Positions 1 through 8,706 of a stretch of 57,520 nt of DNA are shown here, piece after piece; position 1 is the stretch's first letter; every line of letters begins with the position of its first letter. Source of the DNA: Spirochaetales bacterium (GTDB taxonomy: Bacteria; Spirochaetota; Spirochaetia; SZUA-6; DRHE01); NCBI GenBank assembly GCA_030615505.1, contig JAUWZD010000014.1, forward strand, positions 1-57,520, given 5' to 3'. The position numbers and the translations under genes are program-made. The notes under the pieces are model-generated. The model was not told the origin of the DNA. It made no database searches and saw nothing but the letters and a program-made list of their open reading frames with translations.

Positions 1-1060
1 CCGTAAGGGCGGGCCGGAAATGCCCCATGTGATCCGGCTCGCCCCTCCTGGCTGGAAGAAGGAGCATCTTGTACCTTCTGATCCGGAACAATCCTACCCC
101 GAAGAATCACCCTGTTCCGTCTCCGACACAGAGAGCCGATCCATATGGGCAAAGCTCATCGCTAAGGTTTATTCAGGTTATGGTAAAAGGCAACATTCAA
201 GACCCAAAAGTTTTACAGGCGATGGAGCGGTTTGAGACTGAAATCGATAGAATTGAAATACCGGGTAAACCTTCTTCTATATTTAATTTCTTGCGGAAAA
301 CCAACAAGGCACTACATAAGGGAAAACCGGAATATGAAATCCTTCCCGAAACAGAGGAAGAGGTTGCCCAATATCTTCTGCTTCTGTCCATGGGAGGCTC
401 AGATGCGCTGGATAGAGTGCTCTCTTTCGGCTATGACCAGGCGTTAATCCAGGCCAGAGCGGGAGAAAATGATTGAAGAAGTGGAAAAGGTAATTACAAA
501 ACATTTTTCAAGCGATGCCCGTGTTGTATTAACAGACCCGCCGGTAGTGTTTGTCATAATGCAGAAGCTGATAGTAAAGGGTCAACTGCAGAACCTGGCC
601 CTGGCTATTCTGGTGATTTTTATATTAACGGTTATCCTTTCCGGGTCATTAATCTATGGGATGTTTTGTACCATACCGGTTTCTCTCACCGTCCTTTTGA
701 ACTTTGGGATAATGGGCTGGTTTAATATACCCCTGGATGTTGCTTCAGCATTGATTGCCAGTGTTGCCATCGGTATTGGAGTAGATTACGCCATTCACTT
801 CTTCAATCGCTATAAGGAAGAGCTTGCCATCGGAAAAAGCGCCCCTGAAGCAGTAAAAATTACATTATCAAATACAGATCGGGCAATTGTTTATAATGCT
901 GCTGCTGTGGGGCTTGGCTTTTTGGTGCTAGTATTCTCATCCATGCCGCCCTTGGCTCGCTTCGGCCTGCTCATTGTATTGACCATGTTCTTCTCAGGGG
1001 CTGCATCGATGAAAGCCCGGCAGTCCTGCAGGATCATCATGGATGGGAATTTATTGTGAA
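1..1060 (+). pseudogene. RND/MMPL-family exporter, C-terminal part, frameshifted remnant
   Basis: The reading frame that carries family-like sequence runs from about 150 to 476 (periplasmic porter segment) and stops at 474-476. It resumes in another frame at 469 with four hydrophobic segments and the MMPL signature 'ASVAIGIGVDYAIHFFNRY'. The last 20 residues before the stop at 1057-1059 do not continue the usual final membrane helix, and a frame change near 1000 is likely. The region left of about 150 has no frame with recognisable family sequence. Intact members have about 700-1000 residues and 11-12 helices; only the second half is represented here. RND/MMPL proteins export lipids or small molecules with proton-motive force. 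Two independent breaks favour a decayed gene over a sequencing slip, but a sequencing error at 470 cannot be excluded from this window alone. Confidence 0.7.
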
Positions 1061-1066
1061 TTTCCT

Positions 1067-1096
1067 TTGACAAAGAGATATTTGCACCTATATAAT
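1067..1096 (+). promoter_or_regulatory. sigma-70-type promoter for the class III aminotransferase
   Basis: TTGACA at 1067-1072 and TATAAT at 1091-1096 are separated by 18 bases. Both boxes match consensus. The predicted start of transcription is near 1103, leaving a short leader with a purine-rich ribosome site before the GTG at 1132. This suggests that the aminotransferase is transcribed separately from the exporter remnant. Confidence 0.6.
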
Positions 1097-1131
1097 TTTT
1101 CAATGATCTGAAGAAAGGAAAGGGTGACAAA

Positions 1132-2487
1132 GTGAATAAAAAAGGCCACGTCATACCGAGGGATTTTAAGAAAAAAATGTCAAAAGCGGTTCGCGCTGAG
1201 GGAATCTATATTTATGATGATGAGGGCAAAGGCTACATAGACGGATGTTCCGGAGCGCTGATATCAAGTGTAGGGCACTGTATTCCCGAAGTTATTGAAG
1301 CCGTTCATAAGCAGATGCAGACGCTTAACTTCGCTCATCCCTCGCGCTGGCGCAACACGGCCACCGAAGAGGCTGCCGCGGCGATTGCCGAAATCACGCC
1401 TGGAGACTTGAATTATGTTTGGTTCGTATCCGGCGGGAGCGAGGCAATAGAATCCGCAATTAAAATAACCCGCCAGTATTTTATTGAAAGGGACGGACCC
1501 GGATCCTCAAAACATCTGATCGCAGCACGCTGGAACTCTTATCACGGTGCTACTTTGGGTACCATGGCAGTGGCCGGAAACATGTCCAGGAGGCGTATCT
1601 TTGCCCCGATGTTCAAGGAACACCCGAAAATTCCCGCACATTACTGCTACAGATGCTCCTATAAATTAGAATATCCGGTATGTAATCTTCCCTGTGCGCA
1701 TGAGCTAGAAAATCTCATTCAGAGGGAGGGAGCTGATAATGTGGCGGCCTTTATTGCCGAGCCTATTGTCGGTTCAACTGTGGGGGCGCTTGTTCCGCCT
1801 GATGAATATTGGCCGTTAATCAGGGATATCTGCAGCCGTTACGATGTTATTCTTATCGCTGATGAGATTATGACCGGAATAGGCAGGACCGGAAAGGCAT
1901 TCTGCGTCGATCATTGGGATGTGGTTCCTGATATCATTGCATCGGCAAAGGGTATGGCTTCAGGTTATATCCCGACCGGAGGTATCTTTGTAAAAGAAGC
2001 GATAGCTGAAACTATTAAAAAAGGAAGCGGCCATTTCCAGCATGGTTATACGTATAATGCAAATCCTGTAAGCGCTGCTGCAGTGAGTGCGGTTCTTCGT
2101 TATATCAAAAAAAACAACCTGATCGAAAATGCACGAATCCAGGGCGAATTATTAGGCGAAGAGATGGCTCGTCTTAAAGCAGTTCCAATAGTAGGAGAGC
2201 TGCGTGGAAAGGGACTTATGCGAGGCGTTGAGATTGTTGCCGACAGAGAGACCCGAAAACCTTTTCCGCGCAGCCTGGGTGCTTCCGGGGCGGTTACTGC
2301 TGAATGTATTAAAAGAGGCTTAGTTGTATATCCCTCGGGAGGTATGGTGAACGGTGTGGAGGGGGATAACTTCCTTGTGGCTCCTCCTTTGATTGTTACA
2401 GAAGATCAGGTAAGAGAGATTGCAGGCATTCTTGAGCGGGCCCTCTATGCCGCCTCAGACACCTTGTTAAAAGCGGATAACGCTTAG
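1132..2487 (+). CDS. class III (omega/acetylornithine-type) PLP aminotransferase
   Basis: A 451-residue member of aminotransferase class III, fold type I. Such enzymes move an amino group from an omega-amino acid, amine or diamine onto pyruvate or 2-oxoglutarate in the cytoplasm. Visible marks are the cofactor-phosphate Gly-Gly-Ser (101-103, 'SGGSEAIES'), 'SYHGATLG' (136-143), '[13 protein letters not shown]' with the pyridine-binding Asp244, and the Schiff-base Lys273 in '[15 protein letters not shown]'. Residues 172-188 hold four cysteines (C172, C175, C184, C188) that could bind a metal or cluster; this insert is seen in a subset of the family. The start is a GTG with AAAGGAAAGG in front. 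The last four bases overlap the end of sucD on the other strand. The substrate cannot be read from the sequence. Confidence 0.88.
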   Translation: MNKKGHVIPRDFKKKMSKAVRAEGIYIYDDEGKGYIDGCSGALISSVGHCIPEVIEAVHKQMQTLNFAHPSRWRNTATEEAAAAIAEITPGDLNYVWFVSGGSEAIESAIKITRQYFIERDGPGSSKHLIAARWNSYHGATLGTMAVAGNMSRRRIFAPMFKEHPKIPAHYCYRCSYKLEYPVCNLPCAHELENLIQREGADNVAAFIAEPIVGSTVGALVPPDEYWPLIRDICSRYDVILIADEIMTGIGRTGKAFCVDHWDVVPDIIASAKGMASGYIPTGGIFVKEAIAETIKKGSGHFQHGYTYNANPVSAAAVSAVLRYIKKNNLIENARIQGELLGEEMARLKAVPIVGELRGKGLMRGVEIVADRETRKPFPRSLGASGAVTAECIKRGLVVYPSGGMVNGVEGDNFLVAPPLIVTEDQVREIAGILERALYAASDTLLKADNA

Positions 2488-3347
2488 ACAGATTTCAATA
2501 GTTTTACAATATCTTCAGGTTCTCCTGCAACAGGAATTCCTGCGGATTCGAAGGCCCTTATCTTTTCTGCTGCAGTTCCCGTTCCCCTGGAAGCAATAGC
2601 GCCTGCATGCCCCATCCTCTTGCCCGGCGGCGCAGTAAGTCCGGCAATGAAAGCAACTACGGGCTTTGTAAACCTCTCCTTTATATAGGCTGCTGATTCT
2701 TCCTCATCAGTCCCGCCTATCTCCCCGACCAAAACTACTCCCTCTGTCTCTTTATCCTTTTTGAAGAGTTCAAGACAATCTATGAATTTCAATCCTATTA
2801 TTGGATCGCCTCCAATTCCCATACAGGTCGATTCTCCAAGCCCTGCATTTGTGATGTGGTGAACAACCTCATAGGTCAGGGTGCCGCTCCTCGATATAAC
2901 GCCAATTGAACCCTGCTTGAATATCTGTCCCGGGAGTATTCCAACCTTGCTTTTACCCGGCGATATAATCCCCGGGCTGTTAGGCCCGATTAAACTGGTT
3001 CCCCTATCATTCAGAAATGCCACAATCCTGACCATATCGAGAACAGGGATACCTTCTGAGATTGCAATTATAAGTTTAATGCCCGCATCGCAGGCTTCGT
3101 ATAGAGCATCAACTGCGAACTTAGCTGGTACGAACAGTATAGAGGTGTCCGCTCCTGTTTTCTCCACCGCCTCTTTAACAGTATCAAAAACAGGAACACC
3201 TTCGATCTTATGACCGCCTTTTCCGGGGGTTACTCCTGATACAATCTGCGTTCCATATTCAAGCATCTTTTTTGTGTGAAATGAACCGTCCCTTCCTGTT
3301 ATACCCTGGACAAGCACCTTTGTGGATTCATCTATAAGAATACTCAC
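2484..3347 (-). CDS. sucD: succinate--CoA ligase (ADP/GDP-forming), alpha subunit
   Basis: A 287-residue protein with the CoA-binding Rossmann domain at the N-terminus ('[20 protein letters not shown]') and the ligase domain at the C-terminus. The phosphohistidine lies in '[19 protein letters not shown]' near residue 245. Together with SucC it interconverts succinyl-CoA and succinate with formation of ATP or GTP. It lies 8 bases downstream of sucC, with AGGAGGAAAA overlapping the end of sucC as its ribosome site, so the two are translated from one message. Length is normal for the family. The pair is divergent from a CoA transferase that may use succinyl-CoA, which links the two functionally. 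Confidence 0.95.
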   Translation of the reverse strand: MSILIDESTKVLVQGITGRDGSFHTKKMLEYGTQIVSGVTPGKGGHKIEGVPVFDTVKEAVEKTGADTSILFVPAKFAVDALYEACDAGIKLIIAISEGIPVLDMVRIVAFLNDRGTSLIGPNSPGIISPGKSKVGILPGQIFKQGSIGVISRSGTLTYEVVHHITNAGLGESTCMGIGGDPIIGLKFIDCLELFKKDKETEGVVLVGEIGGTDEEESAAYIKERFTKPVVAFIAGLTAPPGKRMGHAGAIASRGTGTAAEKIRAFESAGIPVAGEPEDIVKLLKSV

Positions 3348-3355
3348 TTTTCCTC

Positions 3356-4489
3356 CTATTTTCCGGCAATCTCGATGGATTTCCTTGCACCCTCAGCCAT
3401 TGATGAAACGGTAATGAGATCTGTCCGGCTGAGTATCTCTTTAGCCTTTTCTTCATTTGTGCCTGTCAGCCGGATTACGATCGGAAGATCTATATTTAAT
3501 TTTGAGAGTGCTTCAACGATACCATTCGCAACATCATCGCAGCGTGTTATACCGCCGAAGATATTGAAGAATATAGATTTTACATTTTTATCAGAGATAA
3601 GTATATTAAGTGCATTCACAACCTTCAGAGGACTTGAACTTCCTCCTATATCAAGAAAGTTTGCCGGTTCACTCCCGTATTTCTTGATAAGGTCCATGGT
3701 TGCCATTGCGAGTCCGGCGCCGTTTACCACACATCCTATTTTTCCGTTAAGTTTGATATAGGAGAGTCCCTTTGATTTTGCATCGAGTTCCTTTTTCTCC
3801 GCTTCTGTTGAGTCCCGCATTTTTTCAATATCATGGTGCCTGGCCAAAGCATTGTCGTCTATGTTTATCTTTGCATCCGACGTCCAGGTCTCACCGTCCG
3901 ATGTAACAACAAATGGATTTATCTCAGCAAGCGAGGCATCGACCGCGATGAAAGCTTTATAGAGTTTCAGGATAATATCAGCCGCTTTTCTTACAAGCTT
4001 AATATCATCGTATAATTTGAATGCAAGTTCACTTGCCTGGTGGGGAAAGAGCCCATAGAGAGGGTCAATGATAAACCTATGTATCTTCTCAGGCGTTTCT
4101 CTTGCAACCTCCTCTATATCTATCCCACCCGAAGCACTCACCATAACAAGCGGTTTCTTGCTCCTTCTATCAACAATGAAACCGATGTATGCCTCATCTT
4201 TTATATCCAGCGCCTTAGTAACAAGCACCTTGTTCACGATAAGTCCTTTAATATCCATACTAAGTATCTTTGATGCTGCATCTTTTGCCTCTTCAGGTGT
4301 TTTTACAAGTTTTACCCCCCCTGCTTTGCCCCTTCCTCCTGCATGTACCTGCGCCTTTACAACAAGTGGACCGTCCAGTTCATTTGCGATTTTCTCCGCC
4401 TGCTCCGGGGTTGTCGCCACCTTACCGTCAGGCACAGGTATACCGAAGCTCTTGAAAATCTCATTTGCCTGATATTCGTGTATCTTCAT
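3356..4489 (-). CDS. sucC: succinate--CoA ligase, beta subunit (ATP-grasp)
   Basis: A 377-residue protein starting '[19 protein letters not shown]', the normal start of SucC. The open frame extends 23 codons further upstream, but that extension is unlike the family, and AAGGATGGG sits directly before the chosen ATG. Visible are the ATP-grasp segments '[20 protein letters not shown]', '[19 protein letters not shown]' and the C-terminal CoA-ligase part '[18 protein letters not shown]'. The product is the nucleotide- and succinate-binding subunit. It is transcribed from the minus-strand promoter at 4530-4558, which shares an operator with the gene at 4624. Confidence 0.95.
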   Translation of the reverse strand: MKIHEYQANEIFKSFGIPVPDGKVATTPEQAEKIANELDGPLVVKAQVHAGGRGKAGGVKLVKTPEEAKDAASKILSMDIKGLIVNKVLVTKALDIKDEAYIGFIVDRRSKKPLVMVSASGGIDIEEVARETPEKIHRFIIDPLYGLFPHQASELAFKLYDDIKLVRKAADIILKLYKAFIAVDASLAEINPFVVTSDGETWTSDAKINIDDNALARHHDIEKMRDSTEAEKKELDAKSKGLSYIKLNGKIGCVVNGAGLAMATMDLIKKYGSEPANFLDIGGSSSPLKVVNALNILISDKNVKSIFFNIFGGITRCDDVANGIVEALSKLNIDLPIVIRLTGTNEEKAKEILSRTDLITVSSMAEGARKSIEIAGK

Positions 4490-4529
4490 TTTCCCATCCT
4501 TATAATGCGCATAAAGAAGCGCAGGCAAA

Positions 4530-4595
4530 ATTGTAATCTCACAGGAGAATGAAGTCAAGGAATTTCTTGACTTGCAGTACTTTTTAAAATATAGT
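4530..4595. promoter_or_regulatory. divergent promoters sharing a 20-bp palindromic operator
   Basis: AGTCAAGGAATTTCTTGACT at 4553-4572 is a near-perfect palindrome with one mismatched pair. Its right half contains TTGACT (4567-4572), followed after 17 bases by TATAGT (4590-4595): a plus-strand promoter for the CoA transferase. Its left half read on the minus strand is TTGACT (4558-4553), followed after 17 bases by TACAAT (4535-4530): a promoter for sucCD. Each half-site of the palindrome is therefore the -35 box of one of two outward-facing promoters. A dimeric regulator bound here would cover both. Confidence 0.7.
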
Positions 4596-4623
4596 CATTC
4601 TATCAATAATAAAGGAGATAATT

Positions 4624-5844
4624 ATGCAACAACCACTTACCGGTATCCGGGTTATAGCTATGGAACAGTATATGAGCGCTCCTTACTGCACGATGCTTCT
4701 GGCTGATGCCGGGGCCGAAGTAATTAAGATTGAGCGCCCCGGCAAAGGCGACCCCCGCCGATCTATTCCCCCCTTTGCCGAGAGGGAAGGCGTTAAGAAA
4801 GCCGGCGGCTTTATGGCCTATAACCGCAATAAAAAGAGCATGGCCCTGAATTTGCGTGATCCGAAAGCACGGGAAATCTATAAAAAGCTGATAGAAAAAT
4901 CGGATGTTGTTGTAGAAAACCTGCGTCCCGGTTCAGTTAATAAATTGGGACTGGACTATGATGGATTGAAAGATATCAATCCACGTCTGATTTACGCAGC
5001 CATTTCCGGATTTGGGCGCTTGCCCGGTTTCGAGGGTCCCTACGGCAACCGTCCTGCTTTTGACATCGTGGCTGAGGCGATGAGCGGTATTATGCACATG
5101 GTCGGTTTTGAAGACAAGCCTCCTTCATGGACCATTTACGGCATGGCTGATATATATACCGGGCTGGTAACGGCTTATGGTGTTATGCAGGCCCTCTTCA
5201 TGCGCGAAAGGACCGGAGTCGGTCAATATGTTGATTCGGCTATGTATGACAACATGCTTTCTTTTAATGAGCGTATGATTATGCTTTTTTCCATAGCGGG
5301 GCAGTCGCCGCATAGGGGGCGTTTGAAAAACCTTTACCCCAGGGGGGCTTTTAAGACCAAGGATGGCTATATTGCTCTTAATGTGCCTGATGACCTGATT
5401 TGGGGTAGATTATGTAAAGCTATAGGACGAGAAGACTTAATTGATGACCCGCGCAGCAGTAACGGCACTGTCCGTGCTTCAAATAGCCGGTTTTTACAGC
5501 CGATTATCGAAGGGTGGCTGGCTGCTCTTACGCGTGATGAAGCGGTTTCAACACTCAATGAAGCCGGCGTGCCCACCGGACCGGTTCATACTGCAGAGGA
5601 TATCTTTGCCGACCCCCAGGTAGAGGCCCGACAGATGCTCTTGACTATCAGTGACCCCGAGGTGGGTGATTACAAATTTGCGCGTACCCCGCCCCGCCTC
5701 TCAACCGTGCCTGCTCCGCCCACGGTACCCGCCCCAAAGCTGGGCCAGCATACACGATCCATTTTGGAGTCTCTACTGGGATACAGCAGCAGGGAGGTCG
5801 ATGAGCTGGTCGGAGCAGGAGTAATAGAGACAGCAAGCGAGTAG
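4624..5844 (+). CDS. CaiB/BaiF-family (class III) CoA transferase
   Basis: A 406-residue family III CoA transferase. These cytoplasmic enzymes move CoA from a donor such as succinyl-CoA or acetyl-CoA to a carboxylic acid through an aspartyl-CoA anhydride. The N-terminal 'GIRVIAMEQYMSAPYCTMLLADAGAEVIKIERP' and the catalytic Asp176 in 'IYGMADIYTGL' are in place, and the length is normal. AAGGAG precedes the ATG. It is the first gene of a probable operon with a thiolase (78 bases on) and the TAXI-TRAP genes. The arrangement suggests activation of an imported organic acid; the neighbouring sucCD may supply or recycle succinyl-CoA. The acid is not identifiable. Confidence 0.9.
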   Translation: MQQPLTGIRVIAMEQYMSAPYCTMLLADAGAEVIKIERPGKGDPRRSIPPFAEREGVKKAGGFMAYNRNKKSMALNLRDPKAREIYKKLIEKSDVVVENLRPGSVNKLGLDYDGLKDINPRLIYAAISGFGRLPGFEGPYGNRPAFDIVAEAMSGIMHMVGFEDKPPSWTIYGMADIYTGLVTAYGVMQALFMRERTGVGQYVDSAMYDNMLSFNERMIMLFSIAGQSPHRGRLKNLYPRGAFKTKDGYIALNVPDDLIWGRLCKAIGREDLIDDPRSSNGTVRASNSRFLQPIIEGWLAALTRDEAVSTLNEAGVPTGPVHTAEDIFADPQVEARQMLLTISDPEVGDYKFARTPPRLSTVPAPPTVPAPKLGQHTRSILESLLGYSSREVDELVGAGVIETASE

Positions 5845-5921
5845 GCAAAACAAATTTGACATGGAGAATTCAGGATGGTAGAGTTGCTTCTATCGGCGCA
5901 ATATAGCAAGGAGGTACAATT

Positions 5922-7103
5922 TTGCAAAATGCAGTTATTCTAAGCGCCTGCAGAACTGCGGGGGGAAAATTCGGAGGAACCCTTAAGTCAAAGGAGGCAA
6001 GCGATCTCGGTGCAGTTGTAATCGCCGAGGCAGTAAGGCGCCCGGGAATACCCGCAGAAGACATTGAAGAGCTTATAATGGGCAACGGCTGGCAGACCGG
6101 GGTTGGGCCGAACCCGGCACGGATAGCCGCCTGGAAATCTGATCTGCTTAAAGACACACCGGCTTTTACTGTGAACAAACGATGCGCTTCCGGATTACGT
6201 TCGGTAATGCTGATCGCCGACCGCATCCGCCTTGGGGATATTAAGGCAGGAGCAGCTGGCGGGATGGAGAGTACCACAAACACACCGTACATACTGCCCG
6301 ATGCACGCTGGGGGCATACCATGGGAGAGAAAAAAGTTTTAGATGTTCTCCATAAAGACGGTTTTATATGCCCTTTAGCTGATATGTTGATGGGAGAAAC
6401 CGCTGAGCTGCTCGCCGGGGAATACAATATATCAAGAGAAGAGCAGGACGCTTTTGCCTTAGAAAGCCACCGTAAAGCGATTAAAGCGATTGAATCGGGG
6501 AAATTCAAAGATGAAATAGTTCCCGTAACTGTGCGCCTGAAAAAGGAGGAGATCCTTTTCGATACGGATGAAATCCCAAGGCGGGATACCAGTTTAGAAA
6601 AGTTGGGAAGACTTCCCACCATATTCAAAAAGGGCGGTACAGTAACGGCAGGGTCAAGCTCGGCATTATGCGATGCGGGAAGCGCCTTAGTCATTGCAGG
6701 CAATGAGTGGGCTGCAGCAGGCGGATATCAACCCCTGGCAGAGATACTCGGGTATGCAGTTGCAACCGTCAAACCGGATCACATGGGTTTGGGGCCGGTT
6801 AAAGCCTGCCCCAAAGCCCTTGATGCGGCCGGTTTAAAGCTTGAGGATATAGATCTTATTGAGCTCAATGAGGCCTTTGCCGTTCAGGTATTGGCGGTTC
6901 AAAGGGATATGCCCTTTGATATGGAAAAATGCAATGTACACGGCGGGGCGATCGCGCTCGGACACCCTATTGGGGCCACGGGTGCTAAAATTCTCACAAC
7001 TTTAATATATGCGCTTCAAAGCTGCGATAAGGAGCTTGGTCTGGCAACTGCCTGCATAGGGGGGGGGCAGGGTGCGGCCTTCGTGGTAAGGCGTGTTTCA
7101 TGA
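5922..7103 (+). CDS. thiolase family protein (acetyl-CoA C-acyltransferase)
   Basis: A 393-residue thiolase that cleaves a 3-oxoacyl-CoA with CoA, or runs the reverse condensation. Catalytic residues are visible: nucleophile Cys88 in 'VNKRCASGLRSV', His in 'HGGAIALGHPIGATGAK', and the second Cys in 'ACIGGGQGAA'. It starts with TTG at 5922, supported by AGGAGG at 5909-5914 and by the family start 'QNAVILSACRTAGGKFGG'. Next to a CoA transferase and an acid transporter, it probably acts on the CoA ester made by the upstream enzyme, giving acetyl-CoA and a shortened acyl-CoA. Chain-length preference is unknown. Confidence 0.92.
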   Translation: MQNAVILSACRTAGGKFGGTLKSKEASDLGAVVIAEAVRRPGIPAEDIEELIMGNGWQTGVGPNPARIAAWKSDLLKDTPAFTVNKRCASGLRSVMLIADRIRLGDIKAGAAGGMESTTNTPYILPDARWGHTMGEKKVLDVLHKDGFICPLADMLMGETAELLAGEYNISREEQDAFALESHRKAIKAIESGKFKDEIVPVTVRLKKEEILFDTDEIPRRDTSLEKLGRLPTIFKKGGTVTAGSSSALCDAGSALVIAGNEWAAAGGYQPLAEILGYAVATVKPDHMGLGPVKACPKALDAAGLKLEDIDLIELNEAFAVQVLAVQRDMPFDMEKCNVHGGAIALGHPIGATGAKILTTLIYALQSCDKELGLATACIGGGQGAAFVVRRVS

Positions 7104-7166
7104 AATCAAAGAGGCCATAATTCCCCTTTAAGTGGGAGAAAAAATATTTTATATGGAGGTTTTATT

Positions 7167-8141
7167 ATGAAAAAGGTGCTTCTATGCGCACTAATTCTAG
7201 CGTTGAGTGCTGCCTTTGCTTTTGCAGGAGGTGAAAAGGAGGAGGCCGTAAAAGAAGAGAGGAAATTCCTCACAATGGGCACAGGCAGCCCCGGAGGGGT
7301 TTACTATCCCCTCGGCGGCGGAATGGCGGTTATCATTGAGAAAACTGTAGAGGGACTCCGCTGTGCTGCCGAAAGTACCGGTGCTTCGGTTGAGAACTCC
7401 CGTTTAGTAGGGACCGGCGATACCGATATGGGAATGGTTATGGGAAGTGTTGCTTATAAGGCAACAGAGGGCATGGATCCCTTCGAGAAGAAATATCCTT
7501 TGATGGCTCTCTTCCAGATGTATCCGGCGCCGGAGCATATTGTAACAACAGAGCAGTCGGGCATTAAGAGCTTTGCGGATCTCAAGGGCAAAAAGATCTC
7601 TATTGATGTTCCGGGAAGCGGCTGTTCCACTATGGCCAAGGCTATGCTCAAGGAATACGGCTTTGACCTTAAGAAGGATGTCAAGCTTGCCGATCTGACA
7701 CAATCTGAATCCGTGATGGCTCTCAAAGACGGTATTGTTGATGCGTGTTTCTTCAACTTCGCCTATCCTGCTTCAGCGGTGATGGATCTGGCTGCAACCA
7801 GAGATCTCGTTTTAATTCCCGTGGAAAAAGATTTTCTAGACAGGATTCTGAAAAAAAATCCCTACTATGTTGCAGTAACAATTCCAAAGGGAAGCTACCC
7901 CAAAGTGGATTCTGATGTCTTATGCGCCGGAGATTCGAATGTGATGGTTTGTAACGAAGACATGCCTGATGATATTGCATACAATATTGTAAAGGCAATT
8001 TATGAGAATGTTGACCAGGGCAAATATGCCCTTACCAATATTCACCCTATTGCCAAACAACTTACACCTCAAAATGCTGTAAACGCCCCGATACCCGTTC
8101 ATCCCGGTGCTATGAAGTATTTTAAAGAAAGAGGTATGTAG
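7167..8141 (+). CDS. TAXI-family TRAP transporter substrate-binding protein
   Basis: A 324-residue periplasmic binding protein. Residues 1-20 form a Sec signal peptide with cleavage after 'AFAFA', leaving 'GGEKEEAVKEE', a style common in spirochaetes. The mature part has TAXI features: 'MGTGSPGGVYYPLGGGMA', 'CAAESTGASVENSRL' and 'SIDVPGSGCSTMAKAML'. TAXI proteins deliver organic acids such as dicarboxylates or amino acids to a fused TRAP permease. GGAGG precedes the ATG. A hairpin follows the stop codon, so this gene is probably made in excess over the permease genes downstream. The ligand is not predictable but should be the acid handled by the CoA transferase and thiolase upstream. Confidence 0.92.
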   Translation: MKKVLLCALILALSAAFAFAGGEKEEAVKEERKFLTMGTGSPGGVYYPLGGGMAVIIEKTVEGLRCAAESTGASVENSRLVGTGDTDMGMVMGSVAYKATEGMDPFEKKYPLMALFQMYPAPEHIVTTEQSGIKSFADLKGKKISIDVPGSGCSTMAKAMLKEYGFDLKKDVKLADLTQSESVMALKDGIVDACFFNFAYPASAVMDLAATRDLVLIPVEKDFLDRILKKNPYYVAVTIPKGSYPKVDSDVLCAGDSNVMVCNEDMPDDIAYNIVKAIYENVDQGKYALTNIHPIAKQLTPQNAVNAPIPVHPGAMKYFKERGM

Positions 8142-8151
8142 AGATACCCAC

Positions 8152-8192
8152 AGGCTGCGGGATTTCTTACTAGATTTACCCGCAGCCTTTTC
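8152..8192 (+). terminator. hairpin between TRAP binding protein and permease genes
   Basis: The 10-base stem AGGCTGCGGG (8152-8161) pairs with CCCGCAGCCT (8179-8188), followed by a short run of T. It lies between the binding protein and the DUF1850 gene of the same strand and would act as a partial terminator or 3'-end stabiliser, raising the ratio of binding protein to permease. Confidence 0.7.
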
Positions 8193-8203
8193 GATTAGAA
8201 ACA

Positions 8204-8692
8204 ATGCAGTCACAGAAAAGGCCTGCTTTATTGGTTAAAGAGGCGATATATTTTTTTGTATTTTTTTGCCTGCTTGAGTGTGCAAGCGAGCCCTGTTTGT
8301 ATCTTCAGCTCTACAGTACGGATCAAGAAAAAGTTGTTAAAGAGTTCAGGGTAGAAACGGGGGATGCATTTTATCTTGATTATACCCACTCATCAGAAAA
8401 GACGCCCATACACGATGTTTTTGTGATTGATGGGAAGGGGAATATCGTCTTAATTGAGGAACAGTATAACTGGTATGCCGTGGGTCTTGAGTCCAATTCC
8501 GAATATAAAGAGGCCTGTATAATCTTTGACGGAAAAGTCACACGAGTGCTGTTGAATCGTTTATTTCCTGTTTTTTCTTTGAGAGTCGGATGGCTGGCCG
8601 ATCAGGTCCTTACATGCGGGGAAGAAGAGTGCAGGCTTAAAGAGCTGACTGATGGCGGTGACCTGCTTCAAATATCCGTTGTTCAAAAATAG
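8204..8692 (+). CDS. DUF1850-family protein of TAXI-TRAP operon
   Basis: A 162-residue protein with one hydrophobic segment near the N-terminus (about residues 10-26) and then the DUF1850 core: 'FYLDYTHSSEKTPIHDVFVID', 'EQYNWYAVGLES', and a C-terminal strand-rich part. DUF1850 proteins are regularly encoded between a TAXI binding protein and a fused TRAP permease; their function is not established. The gene ends inside the ribosome site of the permease gene, so translation is probably coupled. A cysteine near residue 24 is not in a good lipobox (Glu at -1), so a membrane-anchored periplasmic protein is more likely than a lipoprotein. Confidence 0.75.
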   Translation: MQSQKRPALLVKEAIYFFVFFCLLECASEPCLYLQLYSTDQEKVVKEFRVETGDAFYLDYTHSSEKTPIHDVFVIDGKGNIVLIEEQYNWYAVGLESNSEYKEACIIFDGKVTRVLLNRLFPVFSLRVGWLADQVLTCGEEECRLKELTDGGDLLQISVVQK

Positions 8693-8706
8693 GAGGGGAG
8701 TTAATT

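Noticed and set aside
5870-6703. 277-codon open frame on the minus strand across the thiolase gene
   Set aside because: It lies wholly within a thiolase with all catalytic residues in place, and its translation is a low-complexity Ser/Ala/Pro sequence with no family resemblance. It is a shadow of codon bias.
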